Below, one piece after another: positions 1 through 9,430 of a DNA stretch of 64,000 bases (positions are counted from its first letter, which is position 1; each line of letters opens with the position of its first letter). The DNA lies in the NCBI RefSeq assembly GCF_002803085.1, contig NZ_NNBJ01000003.1:213798-277797 (forward strand), given 5' to 3'. Source of the stretch: Streptomyces sp. CB01201. Its GTDB lineage: Bacteria > Actinomycetota > Actinomycetes > Streptomycetales > Streptomycetaceae. The position numbers and the translations under genes are program-made. The notes under the pieces are model-generated. The model made no database searches and was not told the DNA's origin. It saw only the letters and a program-made list of their open reading frames with translations.

Positions 1-239
1 TCCTTGGCCGCCTCGACATTGCCCTTGAGCGTCTGGACCACGGTCACCTTGGGGACCGTCTTGGACTGCATGGTGGCGTAGTCGATGAGGGTGGCGTTCT
101 TCGCTTCGAGGACCGCCTCCTGGTACTGGCTGGGCGGGATCTTCGCCAGCCGCGGGAAGGCGTACCAGCGCAGCAGCGGTGACAGGGCGCCGAAGAACAC
201 GGCGAGGGCGAGCAGGACGAGACTGGCTTTGCGTCGCAT
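1..239 (-). CDS. DUF3068 / PorA-family protein, N-terminal fragment
   Basis: Only the first 79 residues lie in the window; the gene continues past the left edge. The start MRRKASLVLLALAVFFGALS is a membrane signal-anchor (basic n-region, then about 15 hydrophobic residues). It is followed by a segment containing LRWYAFPRLAKIP and LIDYATMQSKTVP, which matches my recollection of the actinobacterial DUF3068 family, large envelope proteins with an N-terminal anchor. Function is not established for the Streptomyces members. It probably faces outward from the cytoplasmic membrane. The small SPW_0924-type gene lies just upstream on the same strand. Confidence 0.65.
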   Translation of the reverse strand, partial: MRRKASLVLLALAVFFGALSPLLRWYAFPRLAKIPPSQYQEAVLEAKNATLIDYATMQSKTVPKVTVVQTLKGNVEAAK

Positions 240-318
240 GGACCTGCTCTCCTTCTATGTGCTCTGCGTGGCGTGTTCCATGTGCTCTGCGTGGCGTGGC
301 GTGGCTCTCGGTCCGGCT

Positions 319-474
319 CTACTTGGTCTGGGTGATCTTCCCGGGGGCGCTGGGCACGGTGGTCAGCAGAGGCTTCGGCGAGGTCTTGCCCTCGGGAGCG
401 CCGATGGCCGAGACCGTCAGGACGATGGCGAGGGCGGCGGCCAGCCCGATCGCGGCGGCTATCAGGGCACGCAT
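319..474 (-). CDS. SPW_0924-family small membrane protein
   Basis: A 51-residue protein that starts MRALIAAAIGLAAALAIVLT, one hydrophobic segment or uncleaved signal. A short Pro/Thr-rich tail follows, ending GKITQTK. The pattern (single N-terminal membrane segment, then IGAPEGKTSPKPLLTTVP) is that of the Streptomyces SPW_0924 family, whose function is unknown. It is upstream of and codirectional with the DUF3068 gene and may be cotranscribed with it. Length and conserved core fit the family, so it appears intact. Confidence 0.7.
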   Translation of the reverse strand: MRALIAAAIGLAAALAIVLTVSAIGAPEGKTSPKPLLTTVPSAPGKITQTK

Positions 475-610
475 GCTCGGCCTCCGGGAGCTGATGGGTC
501 GTCAGGAGTGGGCACCGTAGCAACGCCGGGCCGAGATGAGAACACGTCGAACAGCCCCTCTGCCGTCGGACGGCAAAGGGGCTGCTGGGGAGCGCGGGAC
601 CGGCGGGCGC

Positions 611-2320
611 CTAGGAGGCGGCGGCCACCGTCAGTTCGAGGGTCAGCGTGCCGCCGCCCTCGGTGGTGAGGCGGAGCAGGAACGTGCCGGTCTGGGCGTC
701 CGCGTACATCTTCGGCAGCACCAGGAGGCCGTTGGCGTCGGTCTTGAGGTCCTTCAGTTCGCGGACCGGGTTGCCCTTGGCGTCCTTGAAGTACGGGCCC
801 TTGTCGTTGGCCTTGGGCGCGGCCTTCGGGTCGGCGTCGGCGGCCGGGGTCACGATCATGGCCGCGGAGGCCGCCACACCGGAGGCGACGCCGGTCTTGT
901 AGGTCGCCTTGACCGAGACCTGGTTGGCGAACTCGCCGGACGGCGTGGCCGTCAGCGCCTTGGTGTCGGCGCGGACCAGCCGGTCGGCCTGCCGGGCGAC
1001 GACCGTCGCCTTCCACTCGACGGCGGCCAGTGTGGAGGTGGCCAGAGTGGCCCGCACGGTGAACGTACCGGTCTTCTCGCCCGCCTTCAGGGCCGGGGCC
1101 GCGGCCGTGCCGTCGGCCGCGGTGGGCACCGTCACGGAGCCGGCGCCGCCGGCGAAGCGGGTGTCGGTGTCACCGACGATCTCGAACTTCACCGAGACCT
1201 TCGCCATCGCCTTGCCGGACGCGTCCTTCACCCGCGCCGTCGGCTGCCCGCCGAAGGCACCGCCCGCGAACGCGGTGAGCTCGTCGGCGCCGGCGTTCTC
1301 GAACGTCGTCGCCCGCGGCACGGGCGGCTTGCTGGGGTCGCCGCCGGGCTTGGTGGGCGGCACGGGCGGCTTGACCGGCGGGACCGGCGGCTTCGGCTTG
1401 GGGGCCGGAGGGGTGGGGGCCGGCTTGGTACTGGGCGGCGAAACCGGCGGGTGAGGCGTCTGCTGGGCGGGGGTGTGACCGCCGGACGTCCGGTCGCTGC
1501 GGCGGCTGGGCAGCGTGCCCGTGCCGTCGGGGACCTCATGGGTGCCGCGCCGGTAGAAGTCGAACCAGTTGGTGACCGTGGTCAGGTATTCCTGCGACTG
1601 GTTGTAGCTCAGGATCGCCTTGTCCAGGTCGGCCTTCACCGCGACATCGCGGCCGTTGCCGCACAGGTAGAACCCGGCCGCGAGGGCCGCGTCGTAGACG
1701 TTGTTGGGGTCCTTGACGCCGTCGCCGTTGCCGTCCTTGCCCGAGGACGCCCAGGTCGACGGGATGAACTGCATCGGGCCGACCGCACGGTCGTGCACCT
1801 TGTCGCCGTCGTAGACGCCGCCGTCGGTGTCGGTGATGTTCGCGAACCCGGCGCCGTTGAGCACCGGGCCGAGGATCGGCGTGAGCGTGGTGCCGTTGAC
1901 GCTGACACGGCCGCCGTTGGCGTGCCCGGACTCGACCTTGCCGATGCCGCCGAGGAGTTCCCAGGGCAGGTGGCAGTTCGGCCGGTCCGTGGCGAGCGTG
2001 GCCGCAGCCTTCTTGTACGCGTCGAGAACGGTGGCGGGTATGCCCTGCTGGTCACCGGTGGGCAGCGTGCCCGTCGAGGTGTTCGGCGGCGTCGGCGACA
2101 CCAGCGGCGGAAGGTCGGTGTAGTACGGGGAGTTGCCGGAGGCCGGGGCTTCCGGGGTGGGAGCGGGCGTCGGCGTCGCGTCGGAGGCCGCCTGGTCGAT
2201 GGGGGTGCTCGCGTGCACGATCCCCGGCGCCTGCGATGCGGAAAGCGCCGCGACCGCCAACGCGGCCACCGCCGTGGTGCCCGCTCCCTTGCGCAGTCGT
2301 CGGCCCATGTGCGGTGCCAT
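611..2320 (-). CDS. Secreted lytic transglycosylase with C-terminal Ig-like region
   Basis: A 569-residue exported peptidoglycan hydrolase. Residues 1 to about 38 form a signal peptide (RRLRKGAGTT, then an Ala-rich core). A Thr/Pro linker follows. At about residues 95-260 is an SLT2/MltB-type transglycosylase domain with WELLGGIGKVESGHANGG (catalytic Glu in KVESGH) and AVGPMQFIPSTW. A second proline/lysine linker spans about 285-335. The C-terminal 230 residues are Thr/Val/Ala-rich beta-sandwich-like sequence, perhaps a wall-binding or spacing module. The start is backed by GGAGGG nine bases upstream. The expected role is cleavage of the MurNAc-GlcNAc bond in wall turnover. The module order is typical of Streptomyces hydrolases; the substrate role of the C-terminal part is inference. 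Confidence 0.85.
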   Translation of the reverse strand: MAPHMGRRLRKGAGTTAVAALAVAALSASQAPGIVHASTPIDQAASDATPTPAPTPEAPASGNSPYYTDLPPLVSPTPPNTSTGTLPTGDQQGIPATVLDAYKKAAATLATDRPNCHLPWELLGGIGKVESGHANGGRVSVNGTTLTPILGPVLNGAGFANITDTDGGVYDGDKVHDRAVGPMQFIPSTWASSGKDGNGDGVKDPNNVYDAALAAGFYLCGNGRDVAVKADLDKAILSYNQSQEYLTTVTNWFDFYRRGTHEVPDGTGTLPSRRSDRTSGGHTPAQQTPHPPVSPPSTKPAPTPPAPKPKPPVPPVKPPVPPTKPGGDPSKPPVPRATTFENAGADELTAFAGGAFGGQPTARVKDASGKAMAKVSVKFEIVGDTDTRFAGGAGSVTVPTAADGTAAAPALKAGEKTGTFTVRATLATSTLAAVEWKATVVARQADRLVRADTKALTATPSGEFANQVSVKATYKTGVASGVAASAAMIVTPAADADPKAAPKANDKGPYFKDAKGNPVRELKDLKTDANGLLVLPKMYADAQTGTFLLRLTTEGGGTLTLELTVAAAS

Positions 2321-2612
2321 ACGTCAAGTCCCTCCCCGTACTCGGCTGTCCGCGCTCCCCAGCGCGAGACTCACGTGACACTACGGCAACCGATGGCGCC
2401 ATGACACCGTGGGCTGACCGGTTTTCACTGATTCGCCACCAGCGCGTTGCCGACGGGTGGGGAGGGGGCGGGCGCCGAATACCGAACGCCGCTGGTCGCT
2501 GACGAACAAGTGCCGGACATCAGCCGAAAGTTGAAATCGGTCATCTGTCATCCCACACCCTCCGGCTAACGCCCCGCTAACGGCCGCCCCACCCCGCACC
2601 CCTCCCCCACCC

Positions 2613-5327
2613 CTAGTGGGCCGCCGACTCCCAGTCGTGGCCCGCGCCCACCGACACGTCCAGCGGGGCGCGCAGTTCCACCGCACCCGCCATCTCTCGG
2701 CGGACCAGCTCCTCGACCTGCTCGCGCTCGCCCGGCGCGATCTCCAGCACGATTTCGTCGTGGACCTGGAGCAGCAGGCGCGAGGTGAGACCCGCTTCCG
2801 TCAGCGCGCGGTCCACGTTCAGCATCGCGACCTTGACGATGTCGGCGGCCGTGCCCTGGATGGGGGCGTTGAGCGCCATGCGCTCGGCCATTTCGCGGCG
2901 CTGGCGGTTGTCGCTGTTGAGGTCCGGCAGGTAGCGGCGGCGGCCCAGCATCGTCTCGGTGTAGCCGGTCGCGCGGGCCTCTTCGACGGCGCGCTGGAGG
3001 TAGTCGCGTACACCGCCGAAGCGCTCGAAGAAGGTGTCCATCAGACCGCGGGCCTCGCCCGCTTCGATGTTGAGCTGCTGCGAGAGGCCGAACGCGGACA
3101 GGCCGTAGGCCAGGCCGTACGACATCGCCTTGATCTTGCGGCGCATCTCCGGGTCGACCTGGGTCTTGTCGACGCCGAAGACCTGGGAGGCGACGGTGGT
3201 GTGGAGGTCCTCGCCGGAGGTGAACGCCTCGATGAGGCCCGCGTCCTCGGACAGGTGGGCCATCACGCGCAGTTCGATCTGGCTGTAGTCCGCGGTGAGC
3301 AGCGATTCGTAGCCCTCGCCGACGACGAAGCCCCGCCGGATGGCGCGGCCTTCGTCGGTGCGCACCGGAATGTTCTGGAGGTTGGGGTCGGTGGAGGACA
3401 GGCGGCCGGTCGCGGCGACGGTCTGGTTGAACGTGGTGTGGATGCGGCCGTCCGTCGCGATGGTCTTGATGAGGCCTTCGACGGTGACGCGCAGTTTGGC
3501 CTGTTCGCGGTGGCGCAGCATGAGGACGGGCAGTTCGTGCTCGGTCTGGGCGGCGAGCCAGGCGAGAGCGTCGGCGTCCGTGGTGTAGCCGGTCTTGGTC
3601 TTCTTCGTCTTGGGCAGGGCCAGTTCGCCGAAGAGGACCTCCTGGAGCTGCTTGGGCGAGCCGAGGTTGAACTCGTGGCCGACCGAGGCGTGCGCCTCCT
3701 TCACGGCCTGCTGCACCGCGCCGGCGAACTGCTGCTCCATGGCTTCCAGGTGGGCGCGGTCGGCGGCGATGCCGTTGCGTTCCATGCGGGCCAGGAGGAG
3801 GGAGGTGGGGAGCTCGACGTCCGTGAGCAGTTCGGCGGCGCCGACTTCCTTGAGGCGTTCGGTGAACGCGCCGCCGAGGTCGAGGACGGCTCGGGCCTGC
3901 GTCATGAGGGCGGCGGCCTCGGCCTCGTCGTCCGCGCCGAAGGCGAGCTGGCCGTCGGCGGCGCCGGCCGGGGCCAGTTCGCGCCCCAGGTATTCGACGG
4001 ACAGGGCGTCGAGGGCGAAGGAGCGGCGGCCGGGCTTGACGAGGTAGGCCGCGAGCGCGGTGTCCATCGTGACGCCGGCGATGGTCCAGCCGTGCTCGGG
4101 GAAGACCCGCATGGCTGCCTTGGCGTTGTGCATGACCTTGGGCCGCTCCGTGTCGGCGATCCAGGCGGCGAAGGCCCGCTCGTCGGCCTCGTCGATCTGG
4201 GCCGGGTCGAACCAGCCGGCCGCGCCGCCGGCCGCGGCCAGGGCGATCTCGGTGACGCTGCCGGAGCCGAGGGCCCAGGTGTCGACGGTGGCGACGCCCA
4301 GGACCTGGGTGGCGTGCTCGGCGAGCCAGGGGGCGAGCTCGCCGGCGCCGAGCACGGTGCCTTCGACCTCGACGCCGGCGGCGGGCGCCGGGGCGGTCTC
4401 GGCGTCGGCCGCGCCCGGGTCGACGGCGAGCAGGCGCTCACGCAGCGAGGGGTTGCGGATCTCCAGGACGTCCAGGACGCCGGTGACCGCACTGCGGTCG
4501 TAGGGCGCGCGTTCCAGTTCGGCCGGGCCCTTGGGCAGCTCGACGTCCTTGACCATCTCGGTGAGCCGGCGATTGAGCTTCACCGCGTCGAGGTGGTCGC
4601 GGAAGTTCTGTCCGGCCTTGCCCTTGACCTCTTCGGCGCGCTCGACGAGCGAGGCGAACGAACCGAACTGGTTGATCCACTTGGCGGCGGTCTTCTCGCC
4701 GACGCCGGGGATGCCGGGCAGGTTGTCCGACGGGTCGCCGCGCAGGGCCGCGAAGTCGGGGTACTGCTGGGGGGTGAGGCCGTACTTCTCCTCGACCTTC
4801 TCCGGGGTGAAGCGGGTCAGCTCGGAGACGCCCTTGGTGGGGTAGAGGACGGTGACGTTCTCGGAGACGAGCTGGAAGGAGTCGCGGTCGCCGGTGACGA
4901 TGAGGACCTCGAAGCCGGCCGCCTCGGCCTGGGTGGCGAGCGTGGCGATGATGTCGTCGGCCTCGAAGCCGTCGGTGGCGAAGCGGTCGACGTGCATCGC
5001 GTCGAGGAGCTCGCCGATCAGCTCGACCTGGCCCTTGAACTCGTCGGGGGTCTTCGACCGGTTCGCCTTGTAGTCGGGGAACTCGGTGGAGCGCCAGGTC
5101 TTGCGGGAGACGTCGAACGCCACCGCGAAGTGGGTGGGCGCCTCGTCACGCAGCGTGTTCGCGAGCATGGACATGAAGCCGTAGACCGCGTTGGTGGGCT
5201 GGCCCGTCGCGGTGGTGAAGTTCTCCGCGGGCAGCGCGAAGAACGCCCGGTACGCCAGGGAGTGCCCGTCCATGAGGAGCAGGCGCGGTCGGTTGTCCGG
5301 GGTCTTCTTCGATGCTGTCTCAGCCAT
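2613..5327 (-). CDS. polA: DNA polymerase I
   Basis: 904 residues, the usual size for actinobacterial Pol I. Residues about 14-280 are the 5'-3' exonuclease (LLLMDGHSLAYRAFF, DGFEADDIIATLA, VTGDRDSFQLV, GIPGVGEKTAAKW). The middle region, about 320-500, aligns with the 3'-5' proofreading domain, but the usual DxE metal-binding motif is replaced by VATVDTWAL, so proofreading is probably inactive, as is usual in actinobacteria. The polymerase domain fills the rest, with motif A DYSQIELR and motif C LLLQVHDEIVLE. It fills gaps in Okazaki-fragment maturation and excision repair. I chose the ATG at 5327 because the MAETASKK start leads directly into the exonuclease domain; the frame stays open further upstream without family similarity. 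It is divergent from the oxidoreductase gene at 5587. Confidence 0.97.
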   Translation of the reverse strand: MAETASKKTPDNRPRLLLMDGHSLAYRAFFALPAENFTTATGQPTNAVYGFMSMLANTLRDEAPTHFAVAFDVSRKTWRSTEFPDYKANRSKTPDEFKGQVELIGELLDAMHVDRFATDGFEADDIIATLATQAEAAGFEVLIVTGDRDSFQLVSENVTVLYPTKGVSELTRFTPEKVEEKYGLTPQQYPDFAALRGDPSDNLPGIPGVGEKTAAKWINQFGSFASLVERAEEVKGKAGQNFRDHLDAVKLNRRLTEMVKDVELPKGPAELERAPYDRSAVTGVLDVLEIRNPSLRERLLAVDPGAADAETAPAPAAGVEVEGTVLGAGELAPWLAEHATQVLGVATVDTWALGSGSVTEIALAAAGGAAGWFDPAQIDEADERAFAAWIADTERPKVMHNAKAAMRVFPEHGWTIAGVTMDTALAAYLVKPGRRSFALDALSVEYLGRELAPAGAADGQLAFGADDEAEAAALMTQARAVLDLGGAFTERLKEVGAAELLTDVELPTSLLLARMERNGIAADRAHLEAMEQQFAGAVQQAVKEAHASVGHEFNLGSPKQLQEVLFGELALPKTKKTKTGYTTDADALAWLAAQTEHELPVLMLRHREQAKLRVTVEGLIKTIATDGRIHTTFNQTVAATGRLSSTDPNLQNIPVRTDEGRAIRRGFVVGEGYESLLTADYSQIELRVMAHLSEDAGLIEAFTSGEDLHTTVASQVFGVDKTQVDPEMRRKIKAMSYGLAYGLSAFGLSQQLNIEAGEARGLMDTFFERFGGVRDYLQRAVEEARATGYTETMLGRRRYLPDLNSDNRQRREMAERMALNAPIQGTAADIVKVAMLNVDRALTEAGLTSRLLLQVHDEIVLEIAPGEREQVEELVRREMAGAVELRAPLDVSVGAGHDWESAAH

Positions 5328-5586
5328 GCCCACGATCCTGCCACGCCCCACTGACAATCCCGGCCAGTCCCACCCCCGGCCGCCCGTCCCCGGCCCCGGT
5401 GCGACCTGCCCGGTGCGACCTGCCCGGCGCGGCTGTCGGTGGCGCGTGGCAGGATCGGTGGTGTACGCATCCCGCGGCCGCACGCCTGCCCGCGGGTGCC
5501 CGCACCACAGGTCCGCACGCCGTGCCCGCCCGCAGTGTCCGATCGGCACAGCCGCACGACGTGTTCGCTCGAAGGGGAGCAGCGCC

Positions 5587-7878
5587 ATGGCCAGCAAGCC
5601 GCCCACAGGTGATCCGGTCCAGGACGCGCCGCAGGTCGAGGCGCCCCAGCACGCGGCGGCCGGGCTGCCCGCGATCGGGCACACGCTCTTGATGGCGCAG
5701 CAGCAGATGGGGGTGCGGCGCACCGCGCAGACCCTGCTGAAGGTCAACCAGAAGAACGGCTTCGACTGTCCGGGCTGTGCGTGGCCGGAGGGCGACAAGC
5801 GGCACACGGCGGAGTTCTGTGAGAACGGTGCGAAGGCGGTGGCGGAGGAGGCGACGCTGCGCCGGGTGACGCCGGATTTCTTCGCGGCGCATCCGCTGTC
5901 CGACCTCGCCGCCCGCAGTGGGTACTGGCTGGGCCAGCAGGGCCGTATCACGCAGCCGATGTATCTGCCGGAGGGCGGCGACCGGTACGAGGCCATCACC
6001 TGGGAGCGGGCCTTCGGGATCATCGCCGAGGAGCTGACCGCGCTGGACTCCCCCGACGAGGCCCTCTTCTACACCTCGGGGCGTACCAGCAATGAGGCGG
6101 CGTTCCTGCTGCAGCTGTTCGCCCGCGAGTTCGGCACGAACAATCTGCCCGACTGTTCCAACATGTGCCACGAGTCGTCGGGTTCGGCGCTGACGGAGAC
6201 CCTCGGCGTCGGCAAGGGCAGTGTGTCCCTGGAGGATCTGCACCGGGCCGATCTGATCGTGATCGCCGGCCAGAATCCGGGGACCAACCATCCCCGGATG
6301 CTGTCGGCGCTGGAGAAGGCGAAGTCGGCGGGCGCGAAGATCATTTCGGTGAATCCGCTGCCGGAGGCGGGACTTGAGAAGTTCAAGAACCCGCAGACGC
6401 CGCAGGGCATGATCAAGGGCGCCGCCCTCACCGACCTGTTCCTGCAGATCCGCATCGGCGGCGACCAGGCCCTGTTCCGCCTCCTCAACAAGCTGATCGT
6501 CGAGACGGAGGGCGCCGTCGACGAGCTGTTCGTGCGCGAACACACCCATGGCTTCGAGGAGTTCGAGGCCGCGGCCAAGGAGGCCGACTGGGACGCGACA
6601 CTCGCCGCGACGGGCCTGACGCGCCCCGAGATCGAGCAGGCGCTCACGATGGTCCTCGCCTCGCGCCGCACCATCGTGTGCTGGGCGATGGGACTGACCC
6701 AGCACAAGCACTCGGTGCCGACGATCCGCGAGGTCGTCAACTTCCTTCTGCTGCGCGGCAACATCGGGCGGCCCGGCGCCGGAGTGTGTCCGGTGCGCGG
6801 CCATTCCAATGTGCAGGGCGACCGTACGATGGGCATCTTCGAGCGCCCCGCGCCCGCCTTCCTGGACGCGCTGGAGAAGGAGTTCGGCTTCGCCCCGCCC
6901 CGTCACCACGGCCATGACGTCGTACGGTCCATCGAGGCGCTGCGCGACGGCCGGGCGAAGGTGTTCTTCGCGATGGGCGGCAACTTCGTGGCCGCCACGC
7001 CCGACACCGACGTCACCGAGGCCGCGATGCGCCGGGCCTCGCTCACGGTGCATGTCTCCACCAAGCTGAACCGCTCGCATGCGGTCACCGGCCGCCGGGC
7101 GCTGATCCTGCCCACGCTCGGGCGCACCGACAAGGACGTCCAGAAGAGCGGCCGCCAGTTCGTGACCGTCGAGGACTCGATGGGCATGGTGCACGCCTCG
7201 CGCGGCAACCTCACCCCGGCCAGTCCGCATCTGCTGTCGGAGCCGGCCATCGTGGCACGGATGGCGCGAGCCACGCTCGGCCCCAAGTCGGCCGTGGACT
7301 GGGCGGAGTTCGAGCGGGACTACGCCGCGATCCGCGACCGCATCGCCCGGGTGGTGCCGGGCTTCGACGACTTCAACGCCAAGGTCGCACACCCCGGCGG
7401 CTTCCAGCTCCCGCACGCCCCGCGCGACGAGCGGCGCTTCCCGACGGCCACCGGCAAGGCCAATTTCACGGCCGCCGCGGTGGAGGCGCCCGAGCTGCCC
7501 GAGGGCCGGCTGCTCCTTCAGACGCTGCGCTCGCACGACCAGTACAACACCACCATCTACGGTCTCGACGACCGCTACCGCGGCATCAGGGGCGGTCGCC
7601 GGGTCGTCCTCGTCAACCCGGAGGACGCCCGTCAACTGGGCCTGGCGGACGGGGCGTACACGGATCTGGTGAGCGAGTGGAAGGACGGGGTGGAGCGGCG
7701 GGCGCCGGGCTTCCGCGTGGTGCACTATCCGACGGCGCGGGGCTGCGCCGCCGCCTACTACCCGGAGACCAATGTGCTGGTACCGCTGGGTTCGACGGCC
7801 GACGTCAGCAACACTCCGGCGAGCAAATCGGTGGTCGTACGGTTCGAGCCGGCGGCCGGGGCGGGGAATGAGAGCTGA
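5587..7878 (+). CDS. FdhF/YdeP-family molybdopterin oxidoreductase
   Basis: 763 residues. The N-terminus has a Cys cluster (NGFDCPGCAWPEGDKRHTAEFCENG). A molybdopterin-guanine-dinucleotide binding body follows (YTSGRTSNEAAFLLQLFAREF, LPDCSNMCHESSGSAL, VIAGQNPGTNHPRML, RGNIGRPGAGVCPVRGHSN) and then a C-terminal MoCo-binding domain (QTLRSHDQYNTTIYG). This is the YdeP/FdhF-like branch of the DMSO-reductase superfamily, linked in enterobacteria to acid resistance; the physiological substrate is unknown. No Tat signal is seen, so it should be cytoplasmic. A GGGAG ribosome-binding site precedes the ATG. It stands alone, with no obvious FeS or membrane subunit nearby. Confidence 0.9.
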   Translation: MASKPPTGDPVQDAPQVEAPQHAAAGLPAIGHTLLMAQQQMGVRRTAQTLLKVNQKNGFDCPGCAWPEGDKRHTAEFCENGAKAVAEEATLRRVTPDFFAAHPLSDLAARSGYWLGQQGRITQPMYLPEGGDRYEAITWERAFGIIAEELTALDSPDEALFYTSGRTSNEAAFLLQLFAREFGTNNLPDCSNMCHESSGSALTETLGVGKGSVSLEDLHRADLIVIAGQNPGTNHPRMLSALEKAKSAGAKIISVNPLPEAGLEKFKNPQTPQGMIKGAALTDLFLQIRIGGDQALFRLLNKLIVETEGAVDELFVREHTHGFEEFEAAAKEADWDATLAATGLTRPEIEQALTMVLASRRTIVCWAMGLTQHKHSVPTIREVVNFLLLRGNIGRPGAGVCPVRGHSNVQGDRTMGIFERPAPAFLDALEKEFGFAPPRHHGHDVVRSIEALRDGRAKVFFAMGGNFVAATPDTDVTEAAMRRASLTVHVSTKLNRSHAVTGRRALILPTLGRTDKDVQKSGRQFVTVEDSMGMVHASRGNLTPASPHLLSEPAIVARMARATLGPKSAVDWAEFERDYAAIRDRIARVVPGFDDFNAKVAHPGGFQLPHAPRDERRFPTATGKANFTAAAVEAPELPEGRLLLQTLRSHDQYNTTIYGLDDRYRGIRGGRRVVLVNPEDARQLGLADGAYTDLVSEWKDGVERRAPGFRVVHYPTARGCAAAYYPETNVLVPLGSTADVSNTPASKSVVVRFEPAAGAGNES

Positions 7879-7976
7879 GCCCTAAGCGTTTGCTCAGTCA
7901 TCTGGTATGACGGTGCGGACACAGCCATGACGGGTGTGGACACAGCACAGTGACGCAGATGAACGGAGCCGGGCCC

Positions 7977-8444
7977 ATGGGCGAGCAGCACAGCGTGAAG
8001 TTTCCGCAGGAAGTCGTCGAGGAGTACGCGGCCCTCGGCGTCGATCTGCCCGCCATGTTCTCCGCCGGGGACCTGGGCACCCGCATGGGCGTGCAGATCG
8101 TCGAGGCCTCCGCCGAGAAGGTCGTGGGCACCATGCCCGTCGAGGGCAACACCCAGCCGTACGGGCTGCTGCACGGCGGCGCCTCGGCGGTGCTCGCCGA
8201 GACGCTCGGCTCGGTCGGCTCGATGCTGCACGGCGGCAGCTCCAAGATCGCCGTCGGGGTGGACCTGAACTGCACCCACCACCGCGGGGCGCGCAGCGGC
8301 CTGGTCACCGGGGTCGCCACCCCCGTGCACCGCGGGCGCTCGACGGCGACGTACGAGATCGTCATCACCGACGAGCAGGACAAGCGGGTCTGCACGGCCC
8401 GGCTGACCTGCCTGCTGCGGGACGCGGAGGGCCTCAAGGGCTGA
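7977..8444 (+). CDS. PaaI-like hotdog-fold acyl-CoA thioesterase
   Basis: 155 residues from the chosen ATG. The single hotdog domain includes YGLLHGGASAVLAETLGS, the signature helix of PaaI/YdiI thioesterases, followed by AVGVDLNCTHHRGAR and a basic substrate-loop strand. Such enzymes hydrolyse aromatic or medium-chain acyl-CoA thioesters, usually as tetramers. The ATG at 7977 has GGAG eight bases upstream. The GTG at 7950 and ATG at 7959 are in frame but poorly supported. It is separated from the upstream oxidoreductase by about 100 bases and seems to be its own transcription unit. Substrate unknown. Confidence 0.88.
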   Translation: MGEQHSVKFPQEVVEEYAALGVDLPAMFSAGDLGTRMGVQIVEASAEKVVGTMPVEGNTQPYGLLHGGASAVLAETLGSVGSMLHGGSSKIAVGVDLNCTHHRGARSGLVTGVATPVHRGRSTATYEIVITDEQDKRVCTARLTCLLRDAEGLKG

Positions 8445-8572
8445 GACCGCGCCGCCCGCGCCCCGGACCGGCCAATTCCGTTCACGGGCGGGCGAGTTGA
8501 GCACGGCATGGCCGGCGAGTCGGGGACTCGCCGGCCATTGTCACGCCCGGGGGCGCGTTCTAACGTCGAGTC

Positions 8573-9034
8573 ATGAGGACCCGGGCGCGACCTTGGGCAC
8601 ACGCACGGATCGCGCTGGCATGCGTGCTCGCCGCGGCGGGAGGCCTCACGGGCTGCTCGTCCGCCGGCGACACCACCGCCCGCGACACCCCCGCCCCGGC
8701 CACCTCCTCCCTCAACTCGCCGTCACCGCACACCACTTCACCGGCCGAGCTGTGCACGCACCTGATCACGTACTGGGCGAAGCAGGAGCTGGACGAGGGG
8801 CAGGGCTCGGGGCTCGACTACCAGGAGAAGGGCCTGTCCGACGGGCAGAACGCGATCCTCCTGACCACGCTGGCCGCGGCCCGCACCGAGCGCGCGGCCC
8901 ACGGCGCGGCCGCCGGTGACCGGCTCATCGAGCAGCGGGCGCAGCGGGGTTGCGCCGAGCGCTATCGCAACGGGACGCCCACGACCGACCCTTGGGCGCA
9001 GACCAAACTGCCCACCCCCTCCAGCCCGTCGTAA
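8573..9034 (+). CDS. Putative small lipoprotein
   Basis: 153 residues with a clear lipoprotein signal: basic n-region (MRTRARPWAHAR), hydrophobic core, and lipobox LTGC with the acylated Cys at residue 28. A Ser/Thr/Pro linker follows, then a helical globular part (AELCTHLITYWAKQELDEGQ and a second half with AAARTERAAHGAAAGDRL). One Cys pair (CTHL and RGCAERY) could form a disulfide outside the cell. I do not recognise a family beyond 'Streptomyces hypothetical lipoprotein'. It lies just upstream of the liv transporter operon, separated from it by a 396 bp gap. Confidence 0.75.
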   Translation: MRTRARPWAHARIALACVLAAAGGLTGCSSAGDTTARDTPAPATSSLNSPSPHTTSPAELCTHLITYWAKQELDEGQGSGLDYQEKGLSDGQNAILLTTLAAARTERAAHGAAAGDRLIEQRAQRGCAERYRNGTPTTDPWAQTKLPTPSSPS

Positions 9035-9430
9035 CACAGCGTAACGATCATCGGGGTCGCGACGGGCGGGAACCGGCCCCGGGACAGCGCTCTCCCGGCC
9101 ACTGCCCGACTTCCGGACGCACCCCGGCCTGTCAGCAGCATGATCCCCTCAAGCCCCTTAGCGGAACAGGGCGTTCTCATCATGCGAGAAATCCCGCCGC
9201 CCCGAAATGTGCACATTGCCCGCACTGCACCACCAAGGTTTGGCCTTGGCATAACAAGAAAGTCACATCCTGTCCCGGCTGCTCCCCACCCCCCTCGGCT
9301 GCGCTTAGAGTCACGGCCAGTCACCGCGCCGCCGGGTGCGACTGCTGCACGGCCCTTACCGATCAGTACGGCCCGGCGACCGACACGGCACCTCACTCAC
9401 GAGGAGGCCGCGCCAGGGAAAGGACCCATC
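9035..9430. other. 396 bp intergenic region upstream of the liv operon
   Basis: No convincing gene on either strand. The region carries a perfect 12-bp palindrome AATGTGCACATT at 9206-9217 and a small hairpin CCAAGG-TTTGG-CCTTGG at 9233-9249. Both precede an A-rich stretch (CATAACAAGAAAGTCACAT) in otherwise GC-rich DNA. This is where the liv promoter and its controls should lie. I did not find a confident -10/-35 pair. Confidence 0.6.
9206..9217. promoter_or_regulatory. Perfect 12-bp palindrome, candidate operator
   Basis: AATGTGCACATT is self-complementary over all 12 bases. It lies 214 bp before the solute-binding-protein start in the presumed control region of the liv operon. The cognate regulator is not identifiable from the window; the call is by symmetry only. 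Confidence 0.3.

Noticed and set aside
2321..2612. ydaO-type (c-di-AMP) riboswitch before the lytic transglycosylase
   Set aside because: Such riboswitches often precede wall hydrolases in Streptomyces, so I looked for the conserved core on the minus strand, but could not recognise it. A covariance-model search would settle this.
2616..5354. Long open frame on the + strand, antisense to polA
   Set aside because: It is a shadow of the strong third-position G/C bias of polA. The translation is a Gly/Val/Ala/Arg-rich string with no family pattern. The same applies to long antisense frames over livM, pyk, pepN, GH101 and others.
5328..6023. N-terminal extension of PolA beyond MAETASKK
   Set aside because: It would overlap the divergent oxidoreductase gene, and the extra sequence has no similarity to Pol I.
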